Assembly: GCA_943323675.2 (NCBI GenBank)
Contig: CALPIR020000040.1
Span: 1-14,330 of the forward strand
DNA length: 14,330 nucleotides
Direction: 5' to 3'
DNA from: Chitinophaga pinensis
GTDB lineage: Bacteria; Bacteroidota; Bacteroidia; UKL13-3
The position numbers and the translations under genes are program-made. Within the stretch, counting starts at the first letter, position 1; every line of letters begins with the position of its first letter. The notes beneath the pieces are model-generated. The model worked only from the letters and a program-made list of their open reading frames with translations, was not told the origin of the DNA and did not search any database. Positions 5,560 to 12,554 of this stretch are shown piece after piece.

Positions 5560-8022
5560 TTATTCGTTCACTTTAGGGGATATCTGTTTTGTTAATTCGA
5601 AAAAAGCAAGTATTGATGCTGCCCCAATAACAGGAGCTATAAATCCTTTTACATCTGGAGCTTGTACCTTAAATAATTCCTGTAAAACAGGCATAAATAG
5701 GATAAGTGAAGTAAGTATTAATGCTAGAGAAATGATTAATGAAGTGGCTATATTTTTCTCTAAAATTACCGCAACAAAACTTCTGGTTTTTGATAAGTTT
5801 GATAATATCATTACCACATTACCCATAATTAATGCAGTAAAAGTGATGCCCCTGATTTCGCTTTCTTGATATCCTAAAGTGTTGGAAATGAAATAAACTA
5901 CCAATATTACCACGAATAATAAAATGCCCCTAAACGAGCTGCTAATAATTTGTTTACTGCCAAAAAAATGTTCGTTTACAGGATGTGGTGGTCTCGACAT
6001 AATGTTTTTTTCATCTTGCTCTGATTCAAATGCAATAGAACAAATAGGGTCTATAATGAGTTCCATAAAGATGATGTGCAAAGGAAGTAAGAGTATGGGT
6101 ATATGAGGAAATATAGCTGGCAATAAGGCCATGCCAATAATAGGCATGTGTATGGCCATAATATATGACATGGCTTTTTGTAGGTTATCAAATATTCTTC
6201 TACCTAAACGTACACCAGAAACAATTGATGCAAAGTTATCATCTAATAATACAATGGCAGATGCTTCACGCGCCACATCTGTTCCTTTATTACCCATTGC
6301 AATGCCTATGTTCGCGGCTTTTAGTGCAGGGGCATCATTCACGCCATCTCCTGTCATGGCTACAATATGACCATTTTTTTGAAGGGCTTTAATGATGCGT
6401 AACTTTTGTTCAGGAACTACCCTAGCAACTACAGATACTTGATTCAAATGTTGTTGTAATGCATCGTCTGATAACTGGTTAATTTCATCACCAGTTATCA
6501 TTCCTTTAACTTCGAGTCCTGCTTGTTGGGCAATACTTTTAGCCGTAGCAGGATAGTCGCCTGTTATCATCATTACTTGTATACCTGCTTTATTGCATTC
6601 TTTTATGGCTTGAGGAACTTCAGGTCTAATGGGGTCTTCAAATGCAATTAAACCGCAATAAATGTATTTAAAGTCGTGCTGTGTTTCTGGTAATATGGCT
6701 TTATGATGTTGGGCTGTTGCTACACCCAATACGCGATAACCTTGTTTTGCCATTTCATTTACCAATTTAAGTTCACGGTTAACTTCGTCTTGACTTAAAT
6801 TACACAATTCCAAAATAGCCTCGGGAGCTCCTTTGGTGGCAATGCTAATTTCTTCTCCATTTTGCAATACCCTGGTCATAGCCAACAATTTTCTGGTTAA
6901 CGGGTATTCTCTTAAAAGTTCTTGGATTGATGCTTTATGGTGTTGTTTAAATAAGTTTATAATTGCTTTCTCCATTGGATCTATAGAGTCTGGAGAGGTA
7001 GCATTATTTGCTGTTTTGATAAGGTCTAGGGCTAATTGCGACAGCTTAGTGAATGCGTTATTATTAATGATAGTTCCATCCATGGAAATAGCTTTTACTT
7101 CCATTTTGTTCTGTGTAATGGTACCCGTTTTATCACTGCATAAAATGGTAGCCGAGCCTAACGATTCTATTGCTGAAGGTTTACGGGTGAGAACATTTTT
7201 TTTAGACATACGCCATGCTCCTAAAGCCATAAAAATGGTTAGCACAACAGGAAACTCTTCAGGTAAAATAGCCATGGCCGATGATAAACCTGTAAGTAAC
7301 GATTGCACAAAATTACCTCGTGTGAAATAAAACAACATCACCACCGCTATACTTATAGCTACACCACCAATACCCAAATTACGAATAAGTATTTTCATCT
7401 CCTGCTGTAATTTTGGTTCGTTGTCTTCTATGTTTTTTAGCGAAGTTGCAATAGATCCTATTTTAGCATTGATGCCTGTTTGTGTAACTTTTGCAATACC
7501 TTTTCCTTGCACTGCCAAAGTACCACTATACAATTCTATTTGCTCAGTCTGAAGGTCTTTTTCTATTGCAATAGATTCACCTGTAAGTATCGATTCGTCT
7601 ACTTTTAGGTTTATGCTATTTATTAAAATGGCATCAGCAGCAATACGATCTCCTTCGTTAACCAGCATTACATCACCAGGTACTAATTCTCTTCCTGCTA
7701 TTCTTATTTCTTCTCCATCACGTTTAACTAACACACGTGGTGACGATAGTTTTTTTAAAGCCTCTAGTGCTTTTTCAGTTTTGCGGTATTGATAAAATGT
7801 AATAGAAATAATAAGTACAATAGAAAAAAACATAATCACACCTTCTGTAAGGTCGCCAACCAAAAGGTAAATGCTGGCACATGCCAACAACAATAAAAAC
7901 ATGGGTTCTTTTATAACCTCTAATGCAATACGCAATAAGTTTTTAGGCTTTGCATTTGGTAATTCATTGTAACCAAACTTCTCTAATAACTGCTCTGCTT
8001 CATATTTACTTAATCCGTGCAT
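5560..8022 (-). CDS. P-type cation-transporting ATPase (P2-like)
   Basis: The 820-aa pump exports or exchanges cations using ATP. It starts with the N-terminal domain common to P2 pumps (GLSKYEAEQLLEKFGYNELP, residues 3-22). Motifs in order: actuator TGES (147-150), M4 block LPEEFPVVLT (253-262), phosphorylation site DKTGT (D297), nucleotide-binding KGAPE (397-401), TGDYPATA (488-495) and hinge TGDGVNDAP (557-565), then M5-M10. All catalytic residues are present. By eye against SERCA, E309 is kept (E255) and D800 is kept (D658), but N768 becomes H625, E771 becomes I628, N796 becomes E654 and T799 becomes I657. The Ca2+ label often given to this class is therefore unproven. It lies 63 bp downstream of the PhoH gene on the same strand, with a small palindrome before its ATG. 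Confidence 0.9.
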   Translation of the reverse strand: MHGLSKYEAEQLLEKFGYNELPNAKPKNLLRIALEVIKEPMFLLLLACASIYLLVGDLTEGVIMFFSIVLIISITFYQYRKTEKALEALKKLSSPRVLVKRDGEEIRIAGRELVPGDVMLVNEGDRIAADAILINSINLKVDESILTGESIAIEKDLQTEQIELYSGTLAVQGKGIAKVTQTGINAKIGSIATSLKNIEDNEPKLQQEMKILIRNLGIGGVAISIAVVMLFYFTRGNFVQSLLTGLSSAMAILPEEFPVVLTIFMALGAWRMSKKNVLTRKPSAIESLGSATILCSDKTGTITQNKMEVKAISMDGTIINNNAFTKLSQLALDLIKTANNATSPDSIDPMEKAIINLFKQHHKASIQELLREYPLTRKLLAMTRVLQNGEEISIATKGAPEAILELCNLSQDEVNRELKLVNEMAKQGYRVLGVATAQHHKAILPETQHDFKYIYCGLIAFEDPIRPEVPQAIKECNKAGIQVMMITGDYPATAKSIAQQAGLEVKGMITGDEINQLSDDALQQHLNQVSVVARVVPEQKLRIIKALQKNGHIVAMTGDGVNDAPALKAANIGIAMGNKGTDVAREASAIVLLDDNFASIVSGVRLGRRIFDNLQKAMSYIMAIHMPIIGMALLPAIFPHIPILLLPLHIIFMELIIDPICSIAFESEQDEKNIMSRPPHPVNEHFFGSKQIISSSFRGILLFVVILVVYFISNTLGYQESEIRGITFTALIMGNVVMILSNLSKTRSFVAVILEKNIATSLIISLALILTSLILFMPVLQELFKVQAPDVKGFIAPVIGAASILAFFELTKQISPKVNE

Positions 8023-8035
8023 GTTTGGTAATTTG

Positions 8036-8048
8036 TATAATGATTATA
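8036..8048. promoter_or_regulatory. 13-bp palindrome before the P-type ATPase gene
   Basis: TATAAT and ATTATA are perfect inverted arms around a single central G, 13 bp upstream of the ATPase ATG (minus strand) and within the 63-bp spacer after the PhoH gene. Such a compact dyad could be an operator for a metal-responsive repressor, which would suit a cation pump, but AT-rich palindromes are common by chance here. Confidence 0.3.
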
Positions 8049-8085
8049 AAAGTTAAAACAACCTTACAATAACCAATTCTTTCAT

Positions 8086-9420
8086 TTACAACAACAAATT
8101 CGCCACGTTAGCAAGCTCGCTTCGTTCACCTTTTTCAAGTGTAATATGCGCATAAATAGGGTTATCACGTATTCGGTCAATCAAATAACTTAATCCGTTA
8201 GATTGTGCGTCAAGATACGGAGTATCTATCTGAAAAACATCACCCGTAAAAACTATTTTACTTCCTTCACCTGCACGTGTTATAATAGTTTTAACCTCTA
8301 GTGGGGTAAGGTTTTGTGCTTCGTCTATAATAAATAAGATGTTTGATAAACTTCGTCCTCTAATATAAGCCAAAGGCGAAACCACTAATTTTTCTTGAGT
8401 AACCATCTCCGTAATTTTTTGGTATTCCTTGTCAGATTCCTTCCATTGGTTTTGTATCAACTTTAGGTTATCCCAAAGCGGTTCCATGTATGGATTAATT
8501 TTACTTTTAATATCGCCTGGTAAATAACCAATATCTTTATTCCCAAGCGGCACAATAGGTCGTGCTAAATATATTTGACGGTAGTTTTGGCGTTGTTCCA
8601 ATGCCGCGGCAAGTGCCAATAGCGTTTTACCTGTACCAGCCACACCTTGTATACTAACTAATGATACATTTGGATTAAGCACTGCATGCATGGCAAATGT
8701 TTGTTCTGCGTTTCGCGGTTTAATGCCGTGTGCGGTTCGTTTATCAATACGTTCAATGCTTTCTTTTTGTTGGTTGTAAAAACACAATACACTGGATTTG
8801 TTGTTCTTTAAAACAAAATAGTGGTTGGCTGCAGGCTTCTTATTAAACAACAAATCGTAGCTAACAAAACCGTCAGCATAAATCAAATCAATAACCGATT
8901 GTTTAACACCATCAATGGTTGAAATTCCAGTGTGTAACGTATCAAGGTTTTTAATTTTACCTGTTTCGTAATCTTCAGCATTAATGTTTAACGATTTTGC
9001 TTTAAGCCTTAAGTTTACATCCTTTGTAACCATAATTACTTTTCGCGTAGGGTACTCTTCGCTAATGGCCATGGCTGCATTTAATATCTTGTGATCGGCT
9101 TTTCTATCGCCAAAAACCACCATGGCATCAATGCTTGCTTTTTCTTTAAATTGCACACGTAACTTTCCTCTTCCTCTTCCGTTAATTGGTATCCATTCAG
9201 TTAAAGTGTACTCTCCAGAAAGTTTATCGAGGTAGCGGATAAACTCACGTGCTTCGTAATTTATGGTGTCGTTTCCTTTTTTAAAGTTATCTAATTCTTC
9301 AAGCACAGTTATAGGAATAGCTACATCATGTTCTTGAAAATTATTAATGCATTTATGATCGTATAAAATTACGGAGGTGTCTAAAACAAAGATTTTTTTC
9401 TCTGATGCTTTCTTGGCCAT
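8086..9420 (-). CDS. PIN-PhoH family RNA helicase/nuclease-like ATPase
   Basis: The 444-aa cytoplasmic protein fuses an N-terminal PIN nuclease domain (about residues 10-150) to a C-terminal PhoH ATPase domain (about 235-444), the YlaK/PhoH2 layout. PIN acids are visible at D14 (VLDTSVI), E41/E42 (VLEELDNF), D105 or D109 and D134 (VTKDVNLR), consistent with an intact metal site. The ATPase part has Walker A GVAGTGKT (259-266), Walker B IIDEAQ (364-369) and a later TGDVFQIDTP block typical of PhoH. PhoH2 proteins have been reported to unwind and cleave RNA in a sequence-biased way. In some bacteria PhoH2 is paired with an upstream antitoxin-like gene; none is seen here. A 15-bp dyad lies 30 bp upstream of the start. 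Confidence 0.88.
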   Translation of the reverse strand: MAKKASEKKIFVLDTSVILYDHKCINNFQEHDVAIPITVLEELDNFKKGNDTINYEAREFIRYLDKLSGEYTLTEWIPINGRGRGKLRVQFKEKASIDAMVVFGDRKADHKILNAAMAISEEYPTRKVIMVTKDVNLRLKAKSLNINAEDYETGKIKNLDTLHTGISTIDGVKQSVIDLIYADGFVSYDLLFNKKPAANHYFVLKNNKSSVLCFYNQQKESIERIDKRTAHGIKPRNAEQTFAMHAVLNPNVSLVSIQGVAGTGKTLLALAAALEQRQNYRQIYLARPIVPLGNKDIGYLPGDIKSKINPYMEPLWDNLKLIQNQWKESDKEYQKITEMVTQEKLVVSPLAYIRGRSLSNILFIIDEAQNLTPLEVKTIITRAGEGSKIVFTGDVFQIDTPYLDAQSNGLSYLIDRIRDNPIYAHITLEKGERSELANVANLLL

Positions 9421-9449
9421 GGCTACTGTAATTAAAGGTTAATAGATGT

Positions 9450-9464
9450 TATTGATTATCAATA
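9450..9464. promoter_or_regulatory. 15-bp dyad upstream of the PhoH gene
   Basis: TATTGA and TCAATA form 6-bp inverted arms around TTA, starting 30 bp upstream of the PhoH ATG on the minus strand. The position would suit an operator. No clear TAnnTTTG element is found nearer to the PhoH start; the closest resemblance on that strand is AACCTTTA, a poor match. Tentative. Confidence 0.25.
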
Positions 9465-9678
9465 TTCAATTAACGAAATATTTATTAATGCAATGTTTCT
9501 TACCTTTAATAGTTGTAAACATGATATATACACTTGGAGTAGAGGTAGATAGTTACAAGCTATTAAATAAATTGTTTGTGTTGGTTACAACCTAATTGAT
9601 TTTTTATATCTCAATGCAAATCAAACAAGCCAAAATAGGGTGAATAGTGTTGGTGATTTTTTGATTGCCTTAAATAAC

Positions 9679-9685
9679 TAACTTG
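9679..9685 (+). promoter_or_regulatory. Weak -7-like element before the GSCFA gene
   Basis: TAACTTG resembles TAnnTTTG with one T missing and ends 6 nt before the ATG at 9692, the same distance as at lhgO, the ferredoxin gene and the BatA gene. No TTG lies at the standard -33 distance. The constant geometry is the main argument for it. Confidence 0.3.
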
Positions 9686-9691
9686 CACACC

Positions 9692-10630
9692 ATGGATTTT
9701 AAGCTAAACTTCATACCTAAATCACCCACAAAAAGTTTTAATTATAGGCAACCTATGTTGCTTACAGGATCTTGTTTTGCTGATAATATAAGTGATTTGT
9801 TAAATCAACATCAATTTCAGGTGTTGGCTCAACCTTATGGTGTAGTGTATAATCCAATAAGTATTGCACAGCAACTTTTAGCATTGGTTAAGGGTAAAAC
9901 GTATACAGAAAATGATGTAGTGTTTCATAATGGATTGTACCATACTTGGCAACATCATTCTGTTTTTAGCAACACTGATAAAACCGATTTGCTTCAGAAA
10001 ATAAATGCAGTTGCGCAAGATTCACATGCTTTTATACATCAACCAGAAACCATAGTATACGTTACATTTGGTTCTGCATTTGTTTATGAGTTAAAAGAAC
10101 TCCCTGGTTTTATCACAGCCAATTGTCACAAACATCCACAACAAATTTTTAATAAACGCTTATTAAATGTAAACGAAATATTGGGGTGTTGGCAGAATTT
10201 AATGACGGCTTTACCTCATGTTCAATTTGTGTTTACGGTAAGCCCGGTTAGGCATGTTAAAGATGGTTTGTTTGAAAACAATGTAAGCAAAGGTGTTTTA
10301 CTACAAGCCGTTTATGAGTTGTGTAAACAGCAAAGCAATGCCTATTATTTTCCAGCCTACGAGATTGTGGTGGATGAATTGCGCGATTATCGTTTTTACG
10401 ATACTGATCTTATACACCCTACTGCACAGGCCATTGAATACGTTTGGCAACAATTGGTTAAAACTTGTTTTGATGAGTTAACCAAACAATTTGTGGCGGA
10501 TGTAAAAGCCATTAATGTGATGAGAAATCACCGCATAATGCATCAGGGAACAATTACGCATGAGAAGTTTATTGAAGCTTTAAAAGAAAAAGAAATACGA
10601 TTTAATTCAACCTATATCTTAAGTAAATAA
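9692..10630 (+). CDS. GSCFA-domain SGNH-like protein
   Basis: The 312-aa protein carries the family's name-giving motif in LLTGSCFADNI (GSCFA at residues 26-30) near the N-terminus. Other conserved-looking blocks are YVTFGSAFVY (123-132), FTVSPVRHVKDG (181-192) and YDTDLIHPTAQA (236-247), which holds a D-x-x-H pair (D239, H242) like block V of SGNH/GDSL esterases. This supports an esterase or acyltransferase-like fold, with the serine of GSCFA as candidate nucleophile. The substrate is unknown for the family. No signal peptide is seen, so it is probably cytoplasmic. ATG 9692 is preferred over TTG 9683, which overlaps the promoter-like element. The gene ends 2 bp before the lipB stop on the other strand. 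Confidence 0.85.
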   Translation: MDFKLNFIPKSPTKSFNYRQPMLLTGSCFADNISDLLNQHQFQVLAQPYGVVYNPISIAQQLLALVKGKTYTENDVVFHNGLYHTWQHHSVFSNTDKTDLLQKINAVAQDSHAFIHQPETIVYVTFGSAFVYELKELPGFITANCHKHPQQIFNKRLLNVNEILGCWQNLMTALPHVQFVFTVSPVRHVKDGLFENNVSKGVLLQAVYELCKQQSNAYYFPAYEIVVDELRDYRFYDTDLIHPTAQAIEYVWQQLVKTCFDELTKQFVADVKAINVMRNHRIMHQGTITHEKFIEALKEKEIRFNSTYILSK

Positions 10631-10632
10631 GG

Positions 10633-11334
10633 TCATTGCAACTGCATGTCAAACAATTGTGCGATGTGTTTTTTCAGTTTGATCTTTACTTCTTCAATAT
10701 CTATTTCACGCCCTAACTCCTTTTGTAAAGAGGTTACTTGCTTGTCATCAATTCCGCAGGGCACTATGTGACTAAAATAATCGAGGTTTGTATTTACGTT
10801 AAATGCAAATCCATGCATGGTTACCCAACGGCTACAACGTACGCCCATAGCACAAATTTTACGCGCTTTTAATTGATCATCAACATCAAGCCAAACTCCT
10901 GTAAAGCCTTCGTATCGCTCGCCTTTAATGCCATATTCGGCAAGTGTAAGTATAACAGCTTCTTCTAAAAAACGAAGGTACTTATGTATATCAGTAAAAA
11001 ACTGTTCTAAGTCTAAAATAGGATAGCCCACCAATTGCCCCGGACCATGGTAAGTAATATCGCCACCACGATTAATAGGAATATACGTAGCACCAATTTT
11101 TTGTAAAAACGCTTCATTAACTAATAGGTGATTTTCGCTGCCACTTTTACCTAAGGTATATACATGAGGGTGCTCACAAAATATTAAATGGTTTTGTGGC
11201 AAGACTTGTTCGCTTTCTGCTAAGCTGCGGTTTACAAACTTACAATCTACTTTCTCTTTAAATAAAGTTTCTTGTTTGTCCCAAGCTTCTTGGTAAGCAA
11301 TGTTACCCCAATCTATAAAAGTTACCGCTTTCAT
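10633..11334 (-). CDS. lipB: Octanoyltransferase (lipoate biosynthesis)
   Basis: LipB moves the octanoyl group from acyl carrier protein to the lipoyl domains of 2-oxoacid dehydrogenases and the glycine cleavage H protein, the first step of endogenous lipoylation; LipA then adds sulfur. The 233-aa product has the blocks EHPHVYTLGKSG (54-65), RGGDITYHGPGQLVGYPILD (89-108), ARKICAMGVR (157-166) with the conserved Lys K159, WVTMHGFAFNV (170-180) and IVPCGI (190-195) with the acyl-accepting Cys C193. All key residues are present and length is typical. The start codon lies 2 nt after the T-run of the terC terminator, leaving no room for an ordinary promoter or leader. lipA is not in the window. 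Confidence 0.93.
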   Translation of the reverse strand: MKAVTFIDWGNIAYQEAWDKQETLFKEKVDCKFVNRSLAESEQVLPQNHLIFCEHPHVYTLGKSGSENHLLVNEAFLQKIGATYIPINRGGDITYHGPGQLVGYPILDLEQFFTDIHKYLRFLEEAVILTLAEYGIKGERYEGFTGVWLDVDDQLKARKICAMGVRCSRWVTMHGFAFNVNTNLDYFSHIVPCGIDDKQVTSLQKELGREIDIEEVKIKLKKHIAQLFDMQLQ

Positions 11335-11373
11335 GTAAAAAAAATGAAGGGAGTAAAATTGCTTTACTCCCTT
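11335..11373 (-). terminator. Intrinsic terminator of the TerC gene
   Basis: On the minus strand AAGGGAGTAAA (11373-11363) pairs perfectly over 11 bp with TTTACTCCCTT (11357-11347) around a 5-nt loop. CA and eight T's (11344-11337) follow. This is a textbook rho-independent terminator 6 nt after the TerC stop. On the plus strand only a broken T-rich stretch follows, so it is mainly directional. The T-run ends 2 nt before the lipB ATG. Confidence 0.85.
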
Positions 11374-11379
11374 GTTTTG

Positions 11380-12129
11380 TTATTTATAAATATCTTTAAG
11401 CTCAACAGGTTTGCTCGGTTTTTTGCGCATTCGCATGTTAAGCAGCTCTACCAAAATAGAGAATGCCATGGCAAAATATACATAACCCTTTGATACATGT
11501 TGACCAAAACTTTCTGCCACCAATAATAAACCAATGGTAAGCAAAAAGGCCAAAGCCAATAGTTTTATGCTGGGGTGTTTATCAATAAACCTGCTAATTG
11601 CTGCTGAGAAAAACAACATAATGATCATCGAGACAATCACAGCTGCAATCATGATGGGTAAATCTTGTGCTAATCCTACTGCGGTAATAATCGAATCAAA
11701 AGAAAAAACGATGTCAATAATAATAACTTGTAACACCACATTCCAAAAAGTAGGTTTTACATTTTTACTATGTTCTTCGGGATATGCTTCTAGTAGTTCA
11801 TAAATTTCTACAGTGCTTTTATATAGTAAAAATAAACCACCTGCCAACAAAATAATATCCCTCCAACTCAGCCCATGACCAAACACTTCAAAGAGTATTT
11901 CTGTCATTTCATTAACAATGTAGCTGATAAATGAAAGTAATACCAAACGGATAAATAACGCTAAAAACAGGCCTAATCTACGTGCTTTGTTTTGATTTTC
12001 AGGAGGTAGTTTCCCAGTAACAAGTGATATAAAAATCACATTATCAATGCCTAAAACAATCTCCATAACGGATAATGTTATTAAAGAAAGCCAGGCTTCT
12101 GGTCTAGAAAAAAGGGTAATTATATCCAT
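11380..12129 (-). CDS. TerC/YjbE-family integral membrane protein
   Basis: The 249-aa membrane protein belongs to the TerC family, whose members include Mn2+ exporters (such as Alx and MeeF/MeeY) and tellurium-resistance proteins. About seven hydrophobic segments are visible. The family's acidic intramembrane motifs are present: VMEIVLGIDNVIFI (residues 21-34, with E23, D29, N30) and IIIDIVFSFDSI (136-147, with D139, D145), the likely metal ligands, plus VAESFGQH (204-211). A loop near 112-126 is charged and probably cytoplasmic. ATG 12129 is chosen over an in-frame GTG at 12165, because a perfect -7 element lies between them. Divergent from the ferredoxin gene with 47 bp between starts. A Mn2+ role is the most likely inference; tellurite resistance is not supported by neighbours. 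Confidence 0.88.
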   Translation of the reverse strand: MDIITLFSRPEAWLSLITLSVMEIVLGIDNVIFISLVTGKLPPENQNKARRLGLFLALFIRLVLLSFISYIVNEMTEILFEVFGHGLSWRDIILLAGGLFLLYKSTVEIYELLEAYPEEHSKNVKPTFWNVVLQVIIIDIVFSFDSIITAVGLAQDLPIMIAAVIVSMIIMLFFSAAISRFIDKHPSIKLLALAFLLTIGLLLVAESFGQHVSKGYVYFAMAFSILVELLNMRMRKKPSKPVELKDIYK

Positions 12130-12140
12130 AATTGTAGCAG

Positions 12141-12148
12141 CAAATATA
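12141..12148 (-). promoter_or_regulatory. -7 element of the TerC gene
   Basis: On the minus strand TATATTTG matches TAnnTTTG perfectly, 11 nt before the ATG at 12129. It lies inside the longer reading frame from GTG 12165, which supports the shorter start. No TTG is seen at the -33 position. It sits back to back with the ferredoxin element 14 bp away. Confidence 0.5.
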
Positions 12149-12162
12149 TTAAAAAAAATACC

Positions 12163-12170
12163 CACATTTG
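12163..12170 (+). promoter_or_regulatory. -7-like element of the ferredoxin gene
   Basis: CACATTTG matches TAnnTTTG with one mismatch and ends 6 nt before the ATG at 12177. An alternative in-frame TTG at 12168 lies within this element. No -33 TTG is seen. With the TerC element it forms a compact divergent promoter in 47 bp, so the two genes may be mutually exclusive or jointly controlled. Confidence 0.4.
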
Positions 12171-12176
12171 TGCCAC

Positions 12177-12482
12177 ATGAGATACGATAAACATATTTTT
12201 ATTTGCACCAACCAAAAGGCCGAAGGAAAGGCATGTTGTGGTGAAGCCCGAGGAATGGAATTGGTTAACAAATTTAAAGAGGTATTGCGCGATAAAGGCT
12301 TACAAGGTAAAGTGCGTGCGCAACGCTCTGGTTGCATAGATGCTTGCGGAAATGGACCTGCTTTGGTTATTTATCCAGAAGGTACTTATTATGGGCACGT
12401 AACTATAAACGATGTTGAACGCATTGTTGAGCAACATGTTCAAAATAACCAAATACTTACCGACCTTGAACTAACTTTTTAG
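12177..12482 (+). CDS. Thioredoxin-like [2Fe-2S] ferredoxin
   Basis: The 101-aa protein resembles the thioredoxin-fold ferredoxins (Shethna type, COG3411), also seen as a domain in NuoE and HoxE. The opening HIFICTNQKAEGKACCG (residues 6-22) and the second block RSGCIDACGNGPALVIYPEG (50-69) supply the cluster ligands: C10, C20 or C21, C53 and C57. The tail block YYGHVTINDVERIVEQHV (71-88) is also typical. It is a soluble electron carrier; the redox partner is not in the window. ATG 12177 is chosen because the upstream TTG 12168 lies within the promoter-like element. It is divergent from the TerC gene; 72 bp follow before the BatA gene, which has its own candidate promoter. Confidence 0.9.
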   Translation: MRYDKHIFICTNQKAEGKACCGEARGMELVNKFKEVLRDKGLQGKVRAQRSGCIDACGNGPALVIYPEGTYYGHVTINDVERIVEQHVQNNQILTDLELTF

Positions 12483-12517
12483 TATTGGTTTAATGCTTTG
12501 CCAGTAGGTTAAATTAA

Positions 12518-12548
12518 TTGCCATACTTACCCAAACTATTTATATTTA
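12518..12548 (+). promoter_or_regulatory. Candidate promoter of the BatA-domain gene
   Basis: TTG at 12518-12520 and TATATTTA at 12541-12548 are separated by 20 bp, close to the Bacteroidota consensus with one mismatch in the last base of the -7 element. The element ends 6 nt before the ATG at 12555, again predicting a start at or near the first codon. Confidence 0.45.
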
Positions 12549-12554
12549 CAACGC

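Noticed and set aside
6833..7330. 165-codon plus-strand open frame within the P-type ATPase gene
   Set aside because: It overlaps the conserved catalytic core of the ATPase, whose motifs are unambiguous on the other strand.
12130..12165. Longer TerC start at GTG 12165
   Set aside because: The 12 extra residues would be encoded across a perfect -7 element, and the ATG at 12129 gives the usual family N-terminus.
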